A stretch of 64,000 nucleotides of DNA, taken from the NCBI RefSeq assembly GCF_024127895.1, contig NZ_JAMYBK010000021.1, positions 1-64,000 on the forward strand, in the 5' to 3' direction. The translations under genes were made by a program, and so were the position numbers. Below the pieces are notes generated by a model. That model was not told the origin of the DNA. It was given only the letters and a program-made list of their open reading frames with translations, and made no database searches. This document shows, piece after piece, positions 17,647 to 25,289 of this stretch. The DNA is from Pseudomonas guariconensis (lineage in GTDB: Bacteria > Pseudomonadota > Gammaproteobacteria > Pseudomonadales > Pseudomonadaceae). Positions within the stretch are counted from its first letter, which is position 1, and the number at the start of each line of letters is the position of its first letter.

Positions 17647-17662
17647 GGCAAAAGCGAGGCCA
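17647..17662 (-). promoter_or_regulatory. Sigma-54-type promoter for hutU
   Basis: On the minus strand the sequence TGGCCTCGCTTTTGCC has GG and GC at the exact sigma-54 spacing and keeps TGGC and TTGC of the consensus TGGCAC-N5-TTGCW. It reads toward hutU. Pseudomonas hutU promoters are known to use sigma-54 with CbrB. No enhancer site was pinned down. Confidence 0.65.
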
Positions 17663-17905
17663 ATCTTCTGCTGACGCTTCGATAAGCGCTGTGGATTGAG
17701 GTAAATGTCCTTATATTTCAGCGTGTTATGTGACTGCAGTTGCCGCTGTCGACACGCGCTGGAGTAGACCGTGGTACCGCCGGGGGAAAGGGCGGAGGGG
17801 GAGAAAAGGTAGCAGCGCCTGTTTCGGGTAACGTCCGAAAGGTGAAGAAACGCAACAGAGCGCCATCAGCCGGGGGGCCGATGGCAAGGCGGGACTTGGC
17901 AGAAA

Positions 17906-18658
17906 TTACTGGCCGAAGCGGCCTTCGAGGCGGTAGCGCGAGCCCGGGTAGACCAGGCGGGCGCAGCCTACCTGTCCCTTGCTGGACCAGCTACGTCGGC
18001 GGATGAGCAGGCAGGGGTCGGTTTGTTTGATGCGCAGCAACTTGCATTCGGTCGCCGTCGCGTGGATGGCTTCTACCATGTGCTCGGCTTCGGTCAGCGG
18101 AGCCAGTTGCATCAGGTAGGCGAAGGGGGTGATGCGGGTGAAGTCCTGCTTGAGGTAATCAGGCGCGATGTCCGCGTTGACGAAGCGCTCCTCGATCTGG
18201 ACCGGGCTTTCGTTTTCGTAGTGCACCAGCACCGAGTGGAACAGGTTGCGCACGCCGTCCATGGGGAAGGGGAATGCTGCCGAGGTGTGCTCCGCAAGCG
18301 GCTCGAGCAGAATCACTTCGCTGCGATGGATGTGGCCGCGCGAGGTGATTTCCTCGGCAATGTCATGGATCTGAAAGAGCGCGGCATGGCCCTTGGCTTC
18401 CGCGACGAAGGTGCCCACTCCTTGCAGGCGCACCAGCACGCCTTCGATGGTGAGCTCGCGCAGCGCTCTATTGATAGTCATGCGGCTGACGCCCAGCTGG
18501 TTGAACAGTTCGCTCTCGGATGGAAGCTTGAAGTTTGGCCCCCAGACGCCGGTGCGGATCTGCTGCAGGATGATTTCCTTGACCCTGGCGTAGAGCGGGG
18601 CGGGGCTTTCGAGGGCGAAAGCCGCCAAGGATGAGCGGTCGTCGGAGGAGTGGGGCAC
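17906..18658 (-). CDS. hutC: Histidine utilisation repressor HutC (GntR family)
   Basis: The product has an N-terminal GntR winged helix (PLYARVKEIILQQIRTGVWG, then KLPSESELFNQLGVSRMTINRAL) and a C-terminal UTRA effector domain, including VQIEERFVNADIAPDYLKQDF. HutC is a repressor released by urocanate. I start at the GTG at 18658, which has AGGA seven bases upstream and gives 250 residues, the usual HutC length. An ATG at 18718 is possible but adds a non-conserved tail. It lies upstream of hutU in the same direction, separated by 387 bp that hold the operators. Confidence 0.92.
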   Translation of the reverse strand: MPHSSDDRSSLAAFALESPAPLYARVKEIILQQIRTGVWGPNFKLPSESELFNQLGVSRMTINRALRELTIEGVLVRLQGVGTFVAEAKGHAALFQIHDIAEEITSRGHIHRSEVILLEPLAEHTSAAFPFPMDGVRNLFHSVLVHYENESPVQIEERFVNADIAPDYLKQDFTRITPFAYLMQLAPLTEAEHMVEAIHATATECKLLRIKQTDPCLLIRRRSWSSKGQVGCARLVYPGSRYRLEGRFGQ

Positions 18659-19124
18659 GGGTTTTCCTGGGAGTAATGAAGGCAGTTTGAATCTGTCCGC
18701 CAGTTTAACCTTGCCCATCAGGCGGCGCCTACCCGTGCCCCGGTGGCGGACGCGTCGTGAAGCAGAGCTTGCCAATCCCATTGTTCGCAAACCACGAATA
18801 CCCGTATCGGCAAAAGCGGCATTGTTGGGCGCGTGTGGCTTTTTTAGCTTGAGCCCGCCGCACCAACCGACCGCGAGGCTGCCGACTCGCGCGAACCCCT
18901 GAATACAAGTACCAGCAGGAACGTCCTGAATGCGCGTGAACAACTGTCAGGTCACTCCATCGGCTCTTGGCACCCTGATGCTGGGTGTCGGCCCCTTTGA
19001 AGGCAGCGGCCTCGCCGGCAGCACGCGGGCATTCCAGTGAGCGCAACGGGGCCCCGCTGAGAAACCGCAGTCTGCTTCGTGGTTTCCAGCGGGGCGGCCG
19101 TGTCGGCTGTTGGTGGCTCGAATA
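18659..19124. other. Intergenic stretch without a recognised gene
   Basis: Between the hutC start and the 3' end of the sfnC-like gene I see no coding pattern that resembles a family, no RNA gene and no strong repeat. It must hold the hutC promoter, but no element could be assigned with confidence. Confidence 0.4.
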
Positions 19125-20366
19125 TCAGCTCGCCTGCTTGCTGCCGCCGCCGATCTGCCAGACATAGGGCGGTTCGCTGCGGTTGATCTCCCAGTCGCCG
19201 ATAATCCGTTCCTTGTAGATCAGCGGATTGTGAGAGGCCGCGGTGCGGGCATTGCGCCAGTGGCGGTCGAGCAGTTTGCCGGTGCTTGTGGCCGAGGCAC
19301 TGAGCGCGTTGAACAGATCGCTGGTCAGGCGCAGTACGAGTTCGGCAATCACTACCTGGGCCTGGGCTGACTCCAGTTCGGCGGCGACATTGGCCTGGTG
19401 TTCGTCCGTCTCCTCACCGCCGAAGCGTGCCTCGTAGGCCCACTGTGCCGCCTTTGCCGCGCGCACGGCGGTGGCCTCGGCGGCGTAAGCCTGGGCGGAG
19501 GCCTTGCCGACCACCTGCTGTACCTGCGGGTCGCGGTCCGCTGAGGAGGCGTTGCCGTGGCTGAATACCCGGGTGCGCAGGCGCACCTGCTCGGCCACGT
19601 CACGCACGGCGGCACGTCCGGTGCCGGCCAGCACGGCCAGCAGCACCAACTGATAGAAGGCGGTCTGGTACTTGAAGCGGCTGGCGAAGGGGATGATGTT
19701 CTCCGCCTCCACTTCGGCGTCGATGAAGCGCGAGGTGCCGCTGCCGGTCGTGCGCTGGCCGAAGCCGTCCCAGTCGTCGCTCTGCTGCACGCCTCGCTGA
19801 TCGGTGCGCAGCGCGGCGATCACGTCTTCGCCGGTGTCGTCGATCCGGGCGTAGAGATCGATCCAGTCGGCGAAGATGCTGCCGGTGCTGTAGTACTTGG
19901 CGCCGTTGACCAGCCAGCGGTCGCCCTGGCGCGATACGCGGGTGATGACGTCGCCTATCTTCACGTTGCCGACCTCGGTCCAGGCGTTGCCGACCAGCTC
20001 ACCGGCGACAAAGCGCTTGAACCAGATCTCCTGGCTGGTCCCGGCGTGGGCGTTGAGGCGGTCTTCGACGAAGGCGAAGTGACCGCGCAGGGCCTGCGGG
20101 ATGTTCGAGTCGGCCTCGGCCAGCTCGATCAACAACTGGATCAGCTGGGGCAGCGAGGCACCGGCGCCACCGTGCTCCCGGGGTACGCGCACGGCGCCGA
20201 AACCGGCCGCCTTGAGCCAGCGGATGGGCTCGTGGGGCAGGCTGCGGGTACGCTCGCGCTCCACTGCGCCCTCGGCGATGCGGGCGAAGATCGGACGGAA
20301 GCGGGCGGCGAGCGACTCGTAATCGGTGCCGGTGGAAAGCTGGGGCAGATGCTGCTGGGCGGTCAT
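19125..20366 (-). CDS. SfnC/DszC-type flavin-dependent monooxygenase (acyl-CoA dehydrogenase fold)
   Basis: The 413-residue protein has the acyl-CoA dehydrogenase fold but the features of the sulfur-acquisition branch: PREHGGAGASLPQLIQLLIELAEADSNIPQALRGHF near the N-terminus, GNAWTEVG, YYSTGSIFADWIDLYA, and a long helical C-terminus ending in HNPLIYKERIIGDWEIN. Relatives (SfnB, SfnC, DszC) oxygenate reduced organosulfur compounds with FMNH2 from a separate reductase. The gene diverges from sfnF-sfnG across a 358-bp region holding two sigma-54 promoters. AAGGAGA lies before the ATG. The exact substrate is unknown. Confidence 0.82.
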   Translation of the reverse strand: MTAQQHLPQLSTGTDYESLAARFRPIFARIAEGAVERERTRSLPHEPIRWLKAAGFGAVRVPREHGGAGASLPQLIQLLIELAEADSNIPQALRGHFAFVEDRLNAHAGTSQEIWFKRFVAGELVGNAWTEVGNVKIGDVITRVSRQGDRWLVNGAKYYSTGSIFADWIDLYARIDDTGEDVIAALRTDQRGVQQSDDWDGFGQRTTGSGTSRFIDAEVEAENIIPFASRFKYQTAFYQLVLLAVLAGTGRAAVRDVAEQVRLRTRVFSHGNASSADRDPQVQQVVGKASAQAYAAEATAVRAAKAAQWAYEARFGGEETDEHQANVAAELESAQAQVVIAELVLRLTSDLFNALSASATSTGKLLDRHWRNARTAASHNPLIYKERIIGDWEINRSEPPYVWQIGGGSKQAS

Positions 20367-20404
20367 CGCGGGTCTCCTTGGTTGGCGGCTGACCCAACGT
20401 CCGG

Positions 20405-20420
20405 AGCAAGCTCCGTGCCT
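20405..20420 (-). promoter_or_regulatory. Sigma-54-type promoter for the sfnC-like gene
   Basis: On the minus strand AGGCACGGAGCTTGCT matches TGGCACG-N4-TTGCW at all fixed positions except the first base. It ends 39 bp before the ATG of the sfnC-like gene, the same distance as the sfnE promoter from sfnE. Confidence 0.8.
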
Positions 20421-20488
20421 TTCCGTAAATCCCTTTTGTATCAGTTGCTTAGACGTTTCTCCGAATCCTCGCAGCTGTGGCTGGCGGG

Positions 20489-20595
20489 ACAGGTTGCTGG
20501 ACGACTGTTGTTCGACGGACAGCAGTCCCGGGGCTCGTGTCCGGACGTGGGCAGGCGCAACTGTTGGCCCAGCGACAGTCGTTCAACAGGTTGCT
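20489..20595. promoter_or_regulatory. Cluster of CTGTTG/CAACAG half-sites, candidate SfnR enhancer sites
   Basis: ACAGGTTGCT occurs twice (20489-20498 and 20586-20595), together with CTGTTG at 20505-20510 and 20561-20566 and CAACAG at 20584-20589. The cluster lies between two diverging sigma-54 promoters, about 70-190 bp from each, a normal enhancer distance. The same half-sites are densely repeated upstream of sfnE. Confidence 0.5.
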
Positions 20596-20663
20596 ATTCG
20601 CCAGGCATCCGGCCTTCTCCGCTGTATTTATCTATCCATTTGATTTGAAAGGGATTTTTATTT

Positions 20664-20679
20664 TGGCACGGTTGCTGCT
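20664..20679 (+). promoter_or_regulatory. Sigma-54-type promoter for sfnF-sfnG
   Basis: TGGCACGGTTGCTGCT matches the sigma-54 consensus with one mismatch (CTGC for TTGC) and correct GG-GC spacing. It lies 46 bp before the FMN reductase start. sfnFG operons are known SfnR/sigma-54 targets in Pseudomonas. Confidence 0.8.
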
Positions 20680-20724
20680 CTGACCCCTGCAAAGCAACGC
20701 AGCGCCATTGGGCGAGAGGTCTGG

Positions 20725-21279
20725 ATGAGTCAGGCAATCAAGGTGGTCGTGGTGTCGGGCAGCCTGCGCGATCCGTCGCGCACCCATGCCCTGTTGAAGG
20801 TACTGGTGGAGCGCCTGCAACAGCGCCTGCAGATCGATCTGCACTGGGTGCGCATCGCCGAACTGGCTGGTGCGCTGGCCGGTTCGCTGGAGCGCGACAG
20901 CGCTTCTGCGCAGCTGCTGCCGCATCTGCGTGCCGTGGAGGAGGCCGACCTGATCATCGCCGGCAGCCCGGTGTACCGGGCCTCCTACACCGGCCTGTTC
21001 AAGCACTTCTTCGACCTGGTGGATTACCAGGCCCTCAAGGGTGTGCCGGTGTTGCTGGCCGCCACCGGGGGCAGCGAGCGCCATGCACTGGTGATCGACC
21101 ACCAGCTGCGCCCGCTGTTCGCCTTCTTCCAGGCGCACACCCTGCCGTACGGCCTGTATGCCACCCCCGAGGCCTTCGACGATTACCACCTCGCAGACCC
21201 GGCGCAGTTCGAACGCATCGAGCGCGCGCTCGACCCGGTCGCCGCGTTCTTTCATAGCCCGGCCGTTCGCGCGGCCTGA
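20725..21279 (+). CDS. sfnF: NAD(P)H-dependent FMN reductase of the MsuE/SfnF group
   Basis: The 184-residue flavodoxin-fold reductase has [18 protein letters not shown] (phosphate loop), [26 protein letters not shown], and [25 protein letters not shown], the block characteristic of MsuE/SsuE-type enzymes. It supplies FMNH2 to the sulfone and sulfonate monooxygenases. It is directly followed by sfnG, hence the name sfnF; msuE is an equally fair label. It is a paralogue of the reductase at 33145-33714, with the same motif block. Confidence 0.9.
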   Translation: MSQAIKVVVVSGSLRDPSRTHALLKVLVERLQQRLQIDLHWVRIAELAGALAGSLERDSASAQLLPHLRAVEEADLIIAGSPVYRASYTGLFKHFFDLVDYQALKGVPVLLAATGGSERHALVIDHQLRPLFAFFQAHTLPYGLYATPEAFDDYHLADPAQFERIERALDPVAAFFHSPAVRAA

Positions 21280-21307
21280 ATTCCCAGGACCACAGGAGTC
21301 AACAGCA

Positions 21308-22402
21308 ATGAGTCAACAACTGATCAAATTCGCCTACTGGGTACCCAACGTCAGCGGTGGCCTGGTGGTCAGCAACATCGAGCAGCGCACCAGCTGGGAT
21401 GTCGATTACAACCGCAGGCTGGCGCAAACCGCCGAGAAGGCAGGTTTTGAATACGCCCTGTCGCAGATTCGCTTTACCGCCGGTTACGGGGCCGAGTTCC
21501 AGCACGAGTCGGTGGCCATCAGCCACGCGCTGCTGGCTGCCACCGAGAAGCTCAAGGTGATCGCCGCCATTTTGCCCGGCCCGTGGAATCCGGCGCTGGC
21601 CGCCAAGCAGCTGGCGACCATCGACCACCTGACCCATGGCCGCATCGCCATCAACGTGGTGTCCGGCTGGTTCAAGGGCGAGTTCCACGCCATCGGTGAG
21701 TCGTGGCTGGAGCATGACGAGCGCTATCGCCGTTCCGAAGAGTTCATCCGTGCGCTGAAGGGCATCTGGACGCAGGACAATTTCACCTTCAACGGTGACT
21801 TCTACCGCTTCCGCGACTACAGCTTGAAACCCAAGCCGCTGCAGCAGCCGCACCCGGAAATCTTCCAGGGTGGCAGCTCCCGTGCCGCGCGTGACATGGC
21901 GTCCCGCGTGTCCGACTGGTACTTCACCAACGGCAACACGGTGGCAGGCATCAAGGCCCAGGTCGATGACATCCGCGCCAAGGCCGCGGCCAATGGCCAT
22001 TCGGTGAAGGTCGGGGTGAATGCCTTCATCATCGCCCGCGATACCGAGGAAGAAGCCCGCGCCGTGCTGCAGGAAATCATCGACAAGGCCAACCCGGAAG
22101 CGGTCAACGCCTTCGGTGCCGAGGTGAAGAACGCCGGTGCCGCGAGCCCTGAAGGCGAGGGCAACTGGGCCAAATCCACCTTCGAGGATCTGGTGCAGTA
22201 CAACGACGGCTTCAAGACCAACCTGATCGGCACCCCGCAACAGATCGCCGAGCGCATCGTCGCGCTCAAGGCTGTGGGCGTCGACCTGATCCTCTCCGGC
22301 TTCCTGCACTTCCAGGAAGAGGTGGAGTACTTCGGCAAGCATGTGCTGCCGCTGGTGCGCGAACTGGAAGCCGGCAAAACCGCCGAGAAAGCCGTGGCCT
22401 GA
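21308..22402 (+). CDS. sfnG: FMNH2-dependent dimethylsulfone monooxygenase
   Basis: The 364-residue protein is a bacterial-luciferase-like TIM barrel with strong SfnG features: KFAYWVPNVSGGLVVSNIEQRTSWD at the start, ALSQIRFTAGYG, INVVSGWFKGEFHAIG, and FLHFQEEVEYFGKHVLPLVREL at the end. It converts dimethylsulfone to methanesulfinate with FMNH2 and O2. AGGAG lies ahead of the ATG at 21308; an earlier in-frame ATG would overlap the reductase gene. It is downstream of sfnF and upstream of the AMP-binding and ABC transporter genes. Confidence 0.93.
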   Translation: MSQQLIKFAYWVPNVSGGLVVSNIEQRTSWDVDYNRRLAQTAEKAGFEYALSQIRFTAGYGAEFQHESVAISHALLAATEKLKVIAAILPGPWNPALAAKQLATIDHLTHGRIAINVVSGWFKGEFHAIGESWLEHDERYRRSEEFIRALKGIWTQDNFTFNGDFYRFRDYSLKPKPLQQPHPEIFQGGSSRAARDMASRVSDWYFTNGNTVAGIKAQVDDIRAKAAANGHSVKVGVNAFIIARDTEEEARAVLQEIIDKANPEAVNAFGAEVKNAGAASPEGEGNWAKSTFEDLVQYNDGFKTNLIGTPQQIAERIVALKAVGVDLILSGFLHFQEEVEYFGKHVLPLVRELEAGKTAEKAVA

Positions 22403-22410
22403 GGTGCAGG

Positions 22411-23541
22411 ATGAGTGACGCAACGCCAAATACGCTGGTGCACTGGCTGGCTGAACAGGCCCGTCAGCGCCCGGCTGCCATTGCCCTGCGCCACAAGCGC
22501 CTGGGGATCTGGCAGGTGCAGAGCTGGGCGCAGGTCGAGGCTGAGGTGCGGGCACTGGCCGCCGCCTTGCGTGCCGCCGGGTTTGCCGCGGGCGCGCAGC
22601 TGGTGATTGTCAGCCGGCCACGCCCGGAAGCGCTGTATGCCTCTTTGGCTGCGCAATGGCTGGGCGGTGTGGCGGCGCTGTTTGATCCATTGGACAACCC
22701 GGAGGATCAGGCTGCCGCGCTGCGTGAGGCGGGCGTTGCGTTCGTTCTGGCAGAAGGATTGGAGGAAATTCAGCGCCTGCGTGAAGCCGGCTTGCAGCCG
22801 GGATGGCTGGTTTATGCCGATGGCCGGGGACTGGCCGACAAGGAGGTACGCGGGCAGGCGCTGGATTACGCACTGCTAAGGACGGCTGGTGCTGTGCAGG
22901 AAGCACCGCAGGCGCAGGCCGGAGCGCCTGCGTTTGCCTTTTACCGGCGTGGAGAGCCTGGGGTTGAACGCCAGCTCTTCAGCCATACCGAACTGCTGCA
23001 CGAAGGCGAGCGGCTGGTGCAGGGCGAACGGCTCACGGAGCGTGAAGAGGCCCTGGCCGCCCGCGCCTTTGCGGCCAGTGGGCAGGCGCGTTATCTGCTG
23101 GCGCCCTGGCTGTTGGCCGGGTTCCGCCTGAACTTCCCGGAGCGCCTGGAAACCTGCGATCAGGACCGCCGCGAACTGGGCCCGAGCCTGGTGCTGGGCA
23201 CCCGTGAAACCTATGGCCGCCTGCATGAGCAGGTGAGTCGGCGCCTGCCGTTGCCGGGCAGCCTGCGTCGGCAATTGGTGGATTGGGCACTGCGACCGCA
23301 AGGCAGCATTGCTCAACGCCTGATCGGAGGCTGGCTGGTACGCCGTCCGCTGCGCGACGTGCTGGGGTTTTCCCGCACGCGAGTCGCGCTTGTCGTGGGG
23401 GCGCCCTTGAGCGACGAAGCCCGGCAGCTGTTCGGCGGGCTGGGTGTTGAGGTGCGCAACTGGTCGGCGGCGGAACGCTGGCAGGACGTGCGCCAAATCC
23501 CTATCAGCGAATGGCCGCAGGGCCTGCTGCAACCCGCATAA
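22411..23541 (+). CDS. Degenerate AMP-binding (acyl-CoA ligase-like) protein
   Basis: The 376-residue protein begins like an acyl-CoA ligase: LVHWLAEQARQRPAAIALRHK, then WAQVEAEVRALAAALRAAGFAAGAQLVI and LAAQWLGGVAALFDPLD. The AMP-binding P-loop (T/S-S-G-T-T-G-x-P-K-G) should follow at about residue 170, but that position holds FAFYRRGEPGVERQLFSHTELL. The A8 (GR.DD..K) motif and catalytic Lys are also absent, and the C-terminus is short. The fold may be kept, but adenylation looks lost. Intact ligases often accompany HAAT transporters, so this may be a diverged, repurposed relative. It starts 8 bp after sfnG and ends 11 bp before the ATPase gene. Confidence 0.65.
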   Translation: MSDATPNTLVHWLAEQARQRPAAIALRHKRLGIWQVQSWAQVEAEVRALAAALRAAGFAAGAQLVIVSRPRPEALYASLAAQWLGGVAALFDPLDNPEDQAAALREAGVAFVLAEGLEEIQRLREAGLQPGWLVYADGRGLADKEVRGQALDYALLRTAGAVQEAPQAQAGAPAFAFYRRGEPGVERQLFSHTELLHEGERLVQGERLTEREEALAARAFAASGQARYLLAPWLLAGFRLNFPERLETCDQDRRELGPSLVLGTRETYGRLHEQVSRRLPLPGSLRRQLVDWALRPQGSIAQRLIGGWLVRRPLRDVLGFSRTRVALVVGAPLSDEARQLFGGLGVEVRNWSAAERWQDVRQIPISEWPQGLLQPA

Positions 23542-23552
23542 GGAACAGGAAA

Positions 23553-24326
23553 ATGAGTGCTGCGGCTCTGCTGGAACTGCACGATATTTCGCTGTCATTC
23601 AAAGGTGTCAAAGCCATCAGCGACATCAGCTTTGCCGTGGCCGAAGGGGAAATCTGCGCACTGATCGGCCCCAACGGCGCGGGCAAGAGTTCGCTGCTCA
23701 ACGTCATCAATGGCGTGTATCAGCCGCAGCAGGGGGTGATCCGTTTCGACGGCCATGCCCGGCGAAGCATGCATCCCCATGATGCGGCGCTGGGCGGCAT
23801 CGCTCGCACCTTTCAGAACATCGCCTTGTTCAAGGGCATGAGCGTGCTCGATAACGTGCTCACCGGGCGCAACCTGAAACGTCGTGCCACCTGGCTGGAG
23901 CAGGCGCTGCGTGTCGGGCGTGCTGCCGACGAGGACGATCGGCAGCGCGAAGCCGCCGAGCGCGTGCTGGCATTCCTACGTATCCAACAATGGCGCGATG
24001 CAACGGTGGGCAAGCTGCCTTACGGCTTGCAGAAGCGTGTAGAACTGGCCCGCGCCCTGGCCGCCGAGCCGCGCCTGTTGCTGCTGGACGAACCCATGGC
24101 CGGCATGAACGCCGAGGAGAAGGCTGGAATGAGCCGCTTCATCCTCGACATCAACCGCGAGTTCGGCACCACCGTGGTGTTGATCGAGCACGACATCGGC
24201 GTGGTGATGAACCTCTCCGACCACGTCGTGGTGCTCGACTACGGCCGCAAGATCGGCGATGGCCCGCCGGACGAGGTGCGCCAGAATCCCGAGGTGATCG
24301 CTGCCTATCTCGGCACCCGCCACTGA
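23553..24326 (+). CDS. HAAT ABC transporter ATP-binding protein (LivG type)
   Basis: The 257-residue ATPase has Walker A GPNGAGKS at 39-46, the LivG-type ARTFQNIALFKGMSVLDNVLTG, a divergent signature LPYGLQKRVELARAL, Walker B LLLLDEP with MAGMN, and the switch His in VVLIEHDIGVVMN. It energises the permease pair encoded next. AGGAACAGGAAA provides the ribosome-binding site for the ATG at 23553; the upstream in-frame ATG lies in the previous gene. With its neighbours it completes a branched-chain-amino-acid-type importer, here in a sulfone-utilisation setting. Confidence 0.93.
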   Translation: MSAAALLELHDISLSFKGVKAISDISFAVAEGEICALIGPNGAGKSSLLNVINGVYQPQQGVIRFDGHARRSMHPHDAALGGIARTFQNIALFKGMSVLDNVLTGRNLKRRATWLEQALRVGRAADEDDRQREAAERVLAFLRIQQWRDATVGKLPYGLQKRVELARALAAEPRLLLLDEPMAGMNAEEKAGMSRFILDINREFGTTVVLIEHDIGVVMNLSDHVVVLDYGRKIGDGPPDEVRQNPEVIAAYLGTRH

Positions 24327-24328
24327 AT

Positions 24329-24370
24329 CCGCTGCCTCTCCGCTCGCCCTCAGGCGGGTAGGGGAGCGGC
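24329..24370. repeat. Hairpin between ATPase and permease genes
   Basis: CCGCTGCCTCTCC..CGCCC and GGCGGG..GGGGAGCGG pair to a long imperfect hairpin in the 69-bp gap. No T-run follows. It could set the ratio of ATPase to permease by partial termination or mRNA protection. Confidence 0.5.
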
Positions 24371-24395
24371 TTGCCCGAAAACAGGAAACGCAGGC

Positions 24396-25277
24396 ATGGA
24401 ATTCTTCTTCGAGGTACTGATCGGCGGTCTGCTGGCCGGGGTGATGTACTCGCTGGTCGCCATCGGTTTCGTACTCATCTACAAGGCCAGCGGGGTGTTC
24501 AACTTCGCCCAGGGGGCCATGGTGCTGTTCGCCGCGCTGACGTTCGTCAGCCTGCTGGAGCGCGGCGTGCCGTTCTGGCTGGCCTTCGCCATCACGCTGG
24601 CGACCATGGTGGCGCTGGCCCTGCTGATCGAGCGGACGGTGCTGCGGCCGCTGGTCAATCGCTCGCCGATCACCCTGTTCATGGCCACTCTGGGCCTCTC
24701 CTATGTGATCGAAGGTGCGGCCCAGGCACTGTGGGGCGCACAGGTGCACGGCCTGGAGCTGGGCATCAGCGACGAGCCGCTGGAGCTGGGCGGCCTGTTG
24801 CTGTCGCAGTTCGACCTGTTCGCCGCGGCCACCGCCGCCCTGCTGGTGATCGCCCTGTCGCTGCTGTTCAACCGTACGCGGATCGGCCTCGCCCTGCGCG
24901 CCGTGGCCGACGACCCGCTGGCCGCCCAGGCGGTGGGCATCCGCCTGCAGCGCGTGTGGGCGGTGGTGTGGGCGGTGGCCGGCTTCGTCGGCCTGGTTGC
25001 CGGGCTGCTCTGGGGCGCGCGCCTGGGCGTGCAGTTCTCACTGTCGCTGGTGGTGCTCAAGGCGCTGCCGGTGCTGATCATCGGCGGTTTCACCTCGATT
25101 ACCGGCGCCATCGTCGGCGGCCTGCTGATCGGCGCGTCGGAGAAGCTCGCCGAGGTCTATCTCGGGCCGTACATCGGTGGCGGTATCGAGAACTGGTTCC
25201 CCTATGTGCTGGCCCTGCTGTTCCTGCTGGTGCGTCCGGCGGGGCTGTTCGGCGAACGCGCCATCGAGCGTGTGTAA
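24396..25277 (+). CDS. HAAT ABC transporter permease (LivH type)
   Basis: The 293-residue membrane protein has about eight hydrophobic helices and LivH landmarks: YSLVAIGFVLIYKASGVFNFAQGAM near the start, FMATLGLSYVIEG, and the cytoplasmic coupling segment RIGLALRAVADDPLAAQAVGI followed by PVLIIGGFTSITGAIVGGLLIG. It forms half of the transmembrane channel. It is encoded between LivG and LivM homologues at short spacing. Confidence 0.93.
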   Translation: MEFFFEVLIGGLLAGVMYSLVAIGFVLIYKASGVFNFAQGAMVLFAALTFVSLLERGVPFWLAFAITLATMVALALLIERTVLRPLVNRSPITLFMATLGLSYVIEGAAQALWGAQVHGLELGISDEPLELGGLLLSQFDLFAAATAALLVIALSLLFNRTRIGLALRAVADDPLAAQAVGIRLQRVWAVVWAVAGFVGLVAGLLWGARLGVQFSLSLVVLKALPVLIIGGFTSITGAIVGGLLIGASEKLAEVYLGPYIGGGIENWFPYVLALLFLLVRPAGLFGERAIERV

Positions 25278-25289
25278 GGAGACGACGTC

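Noticed and set aside
18966-18980. TGGCACCCTGATGCT-like sequence resembling a sigma-54 promoter
   Set aside because: GG-GC spacing is one base short and no plus-strand gene follows for 1.7 kb.
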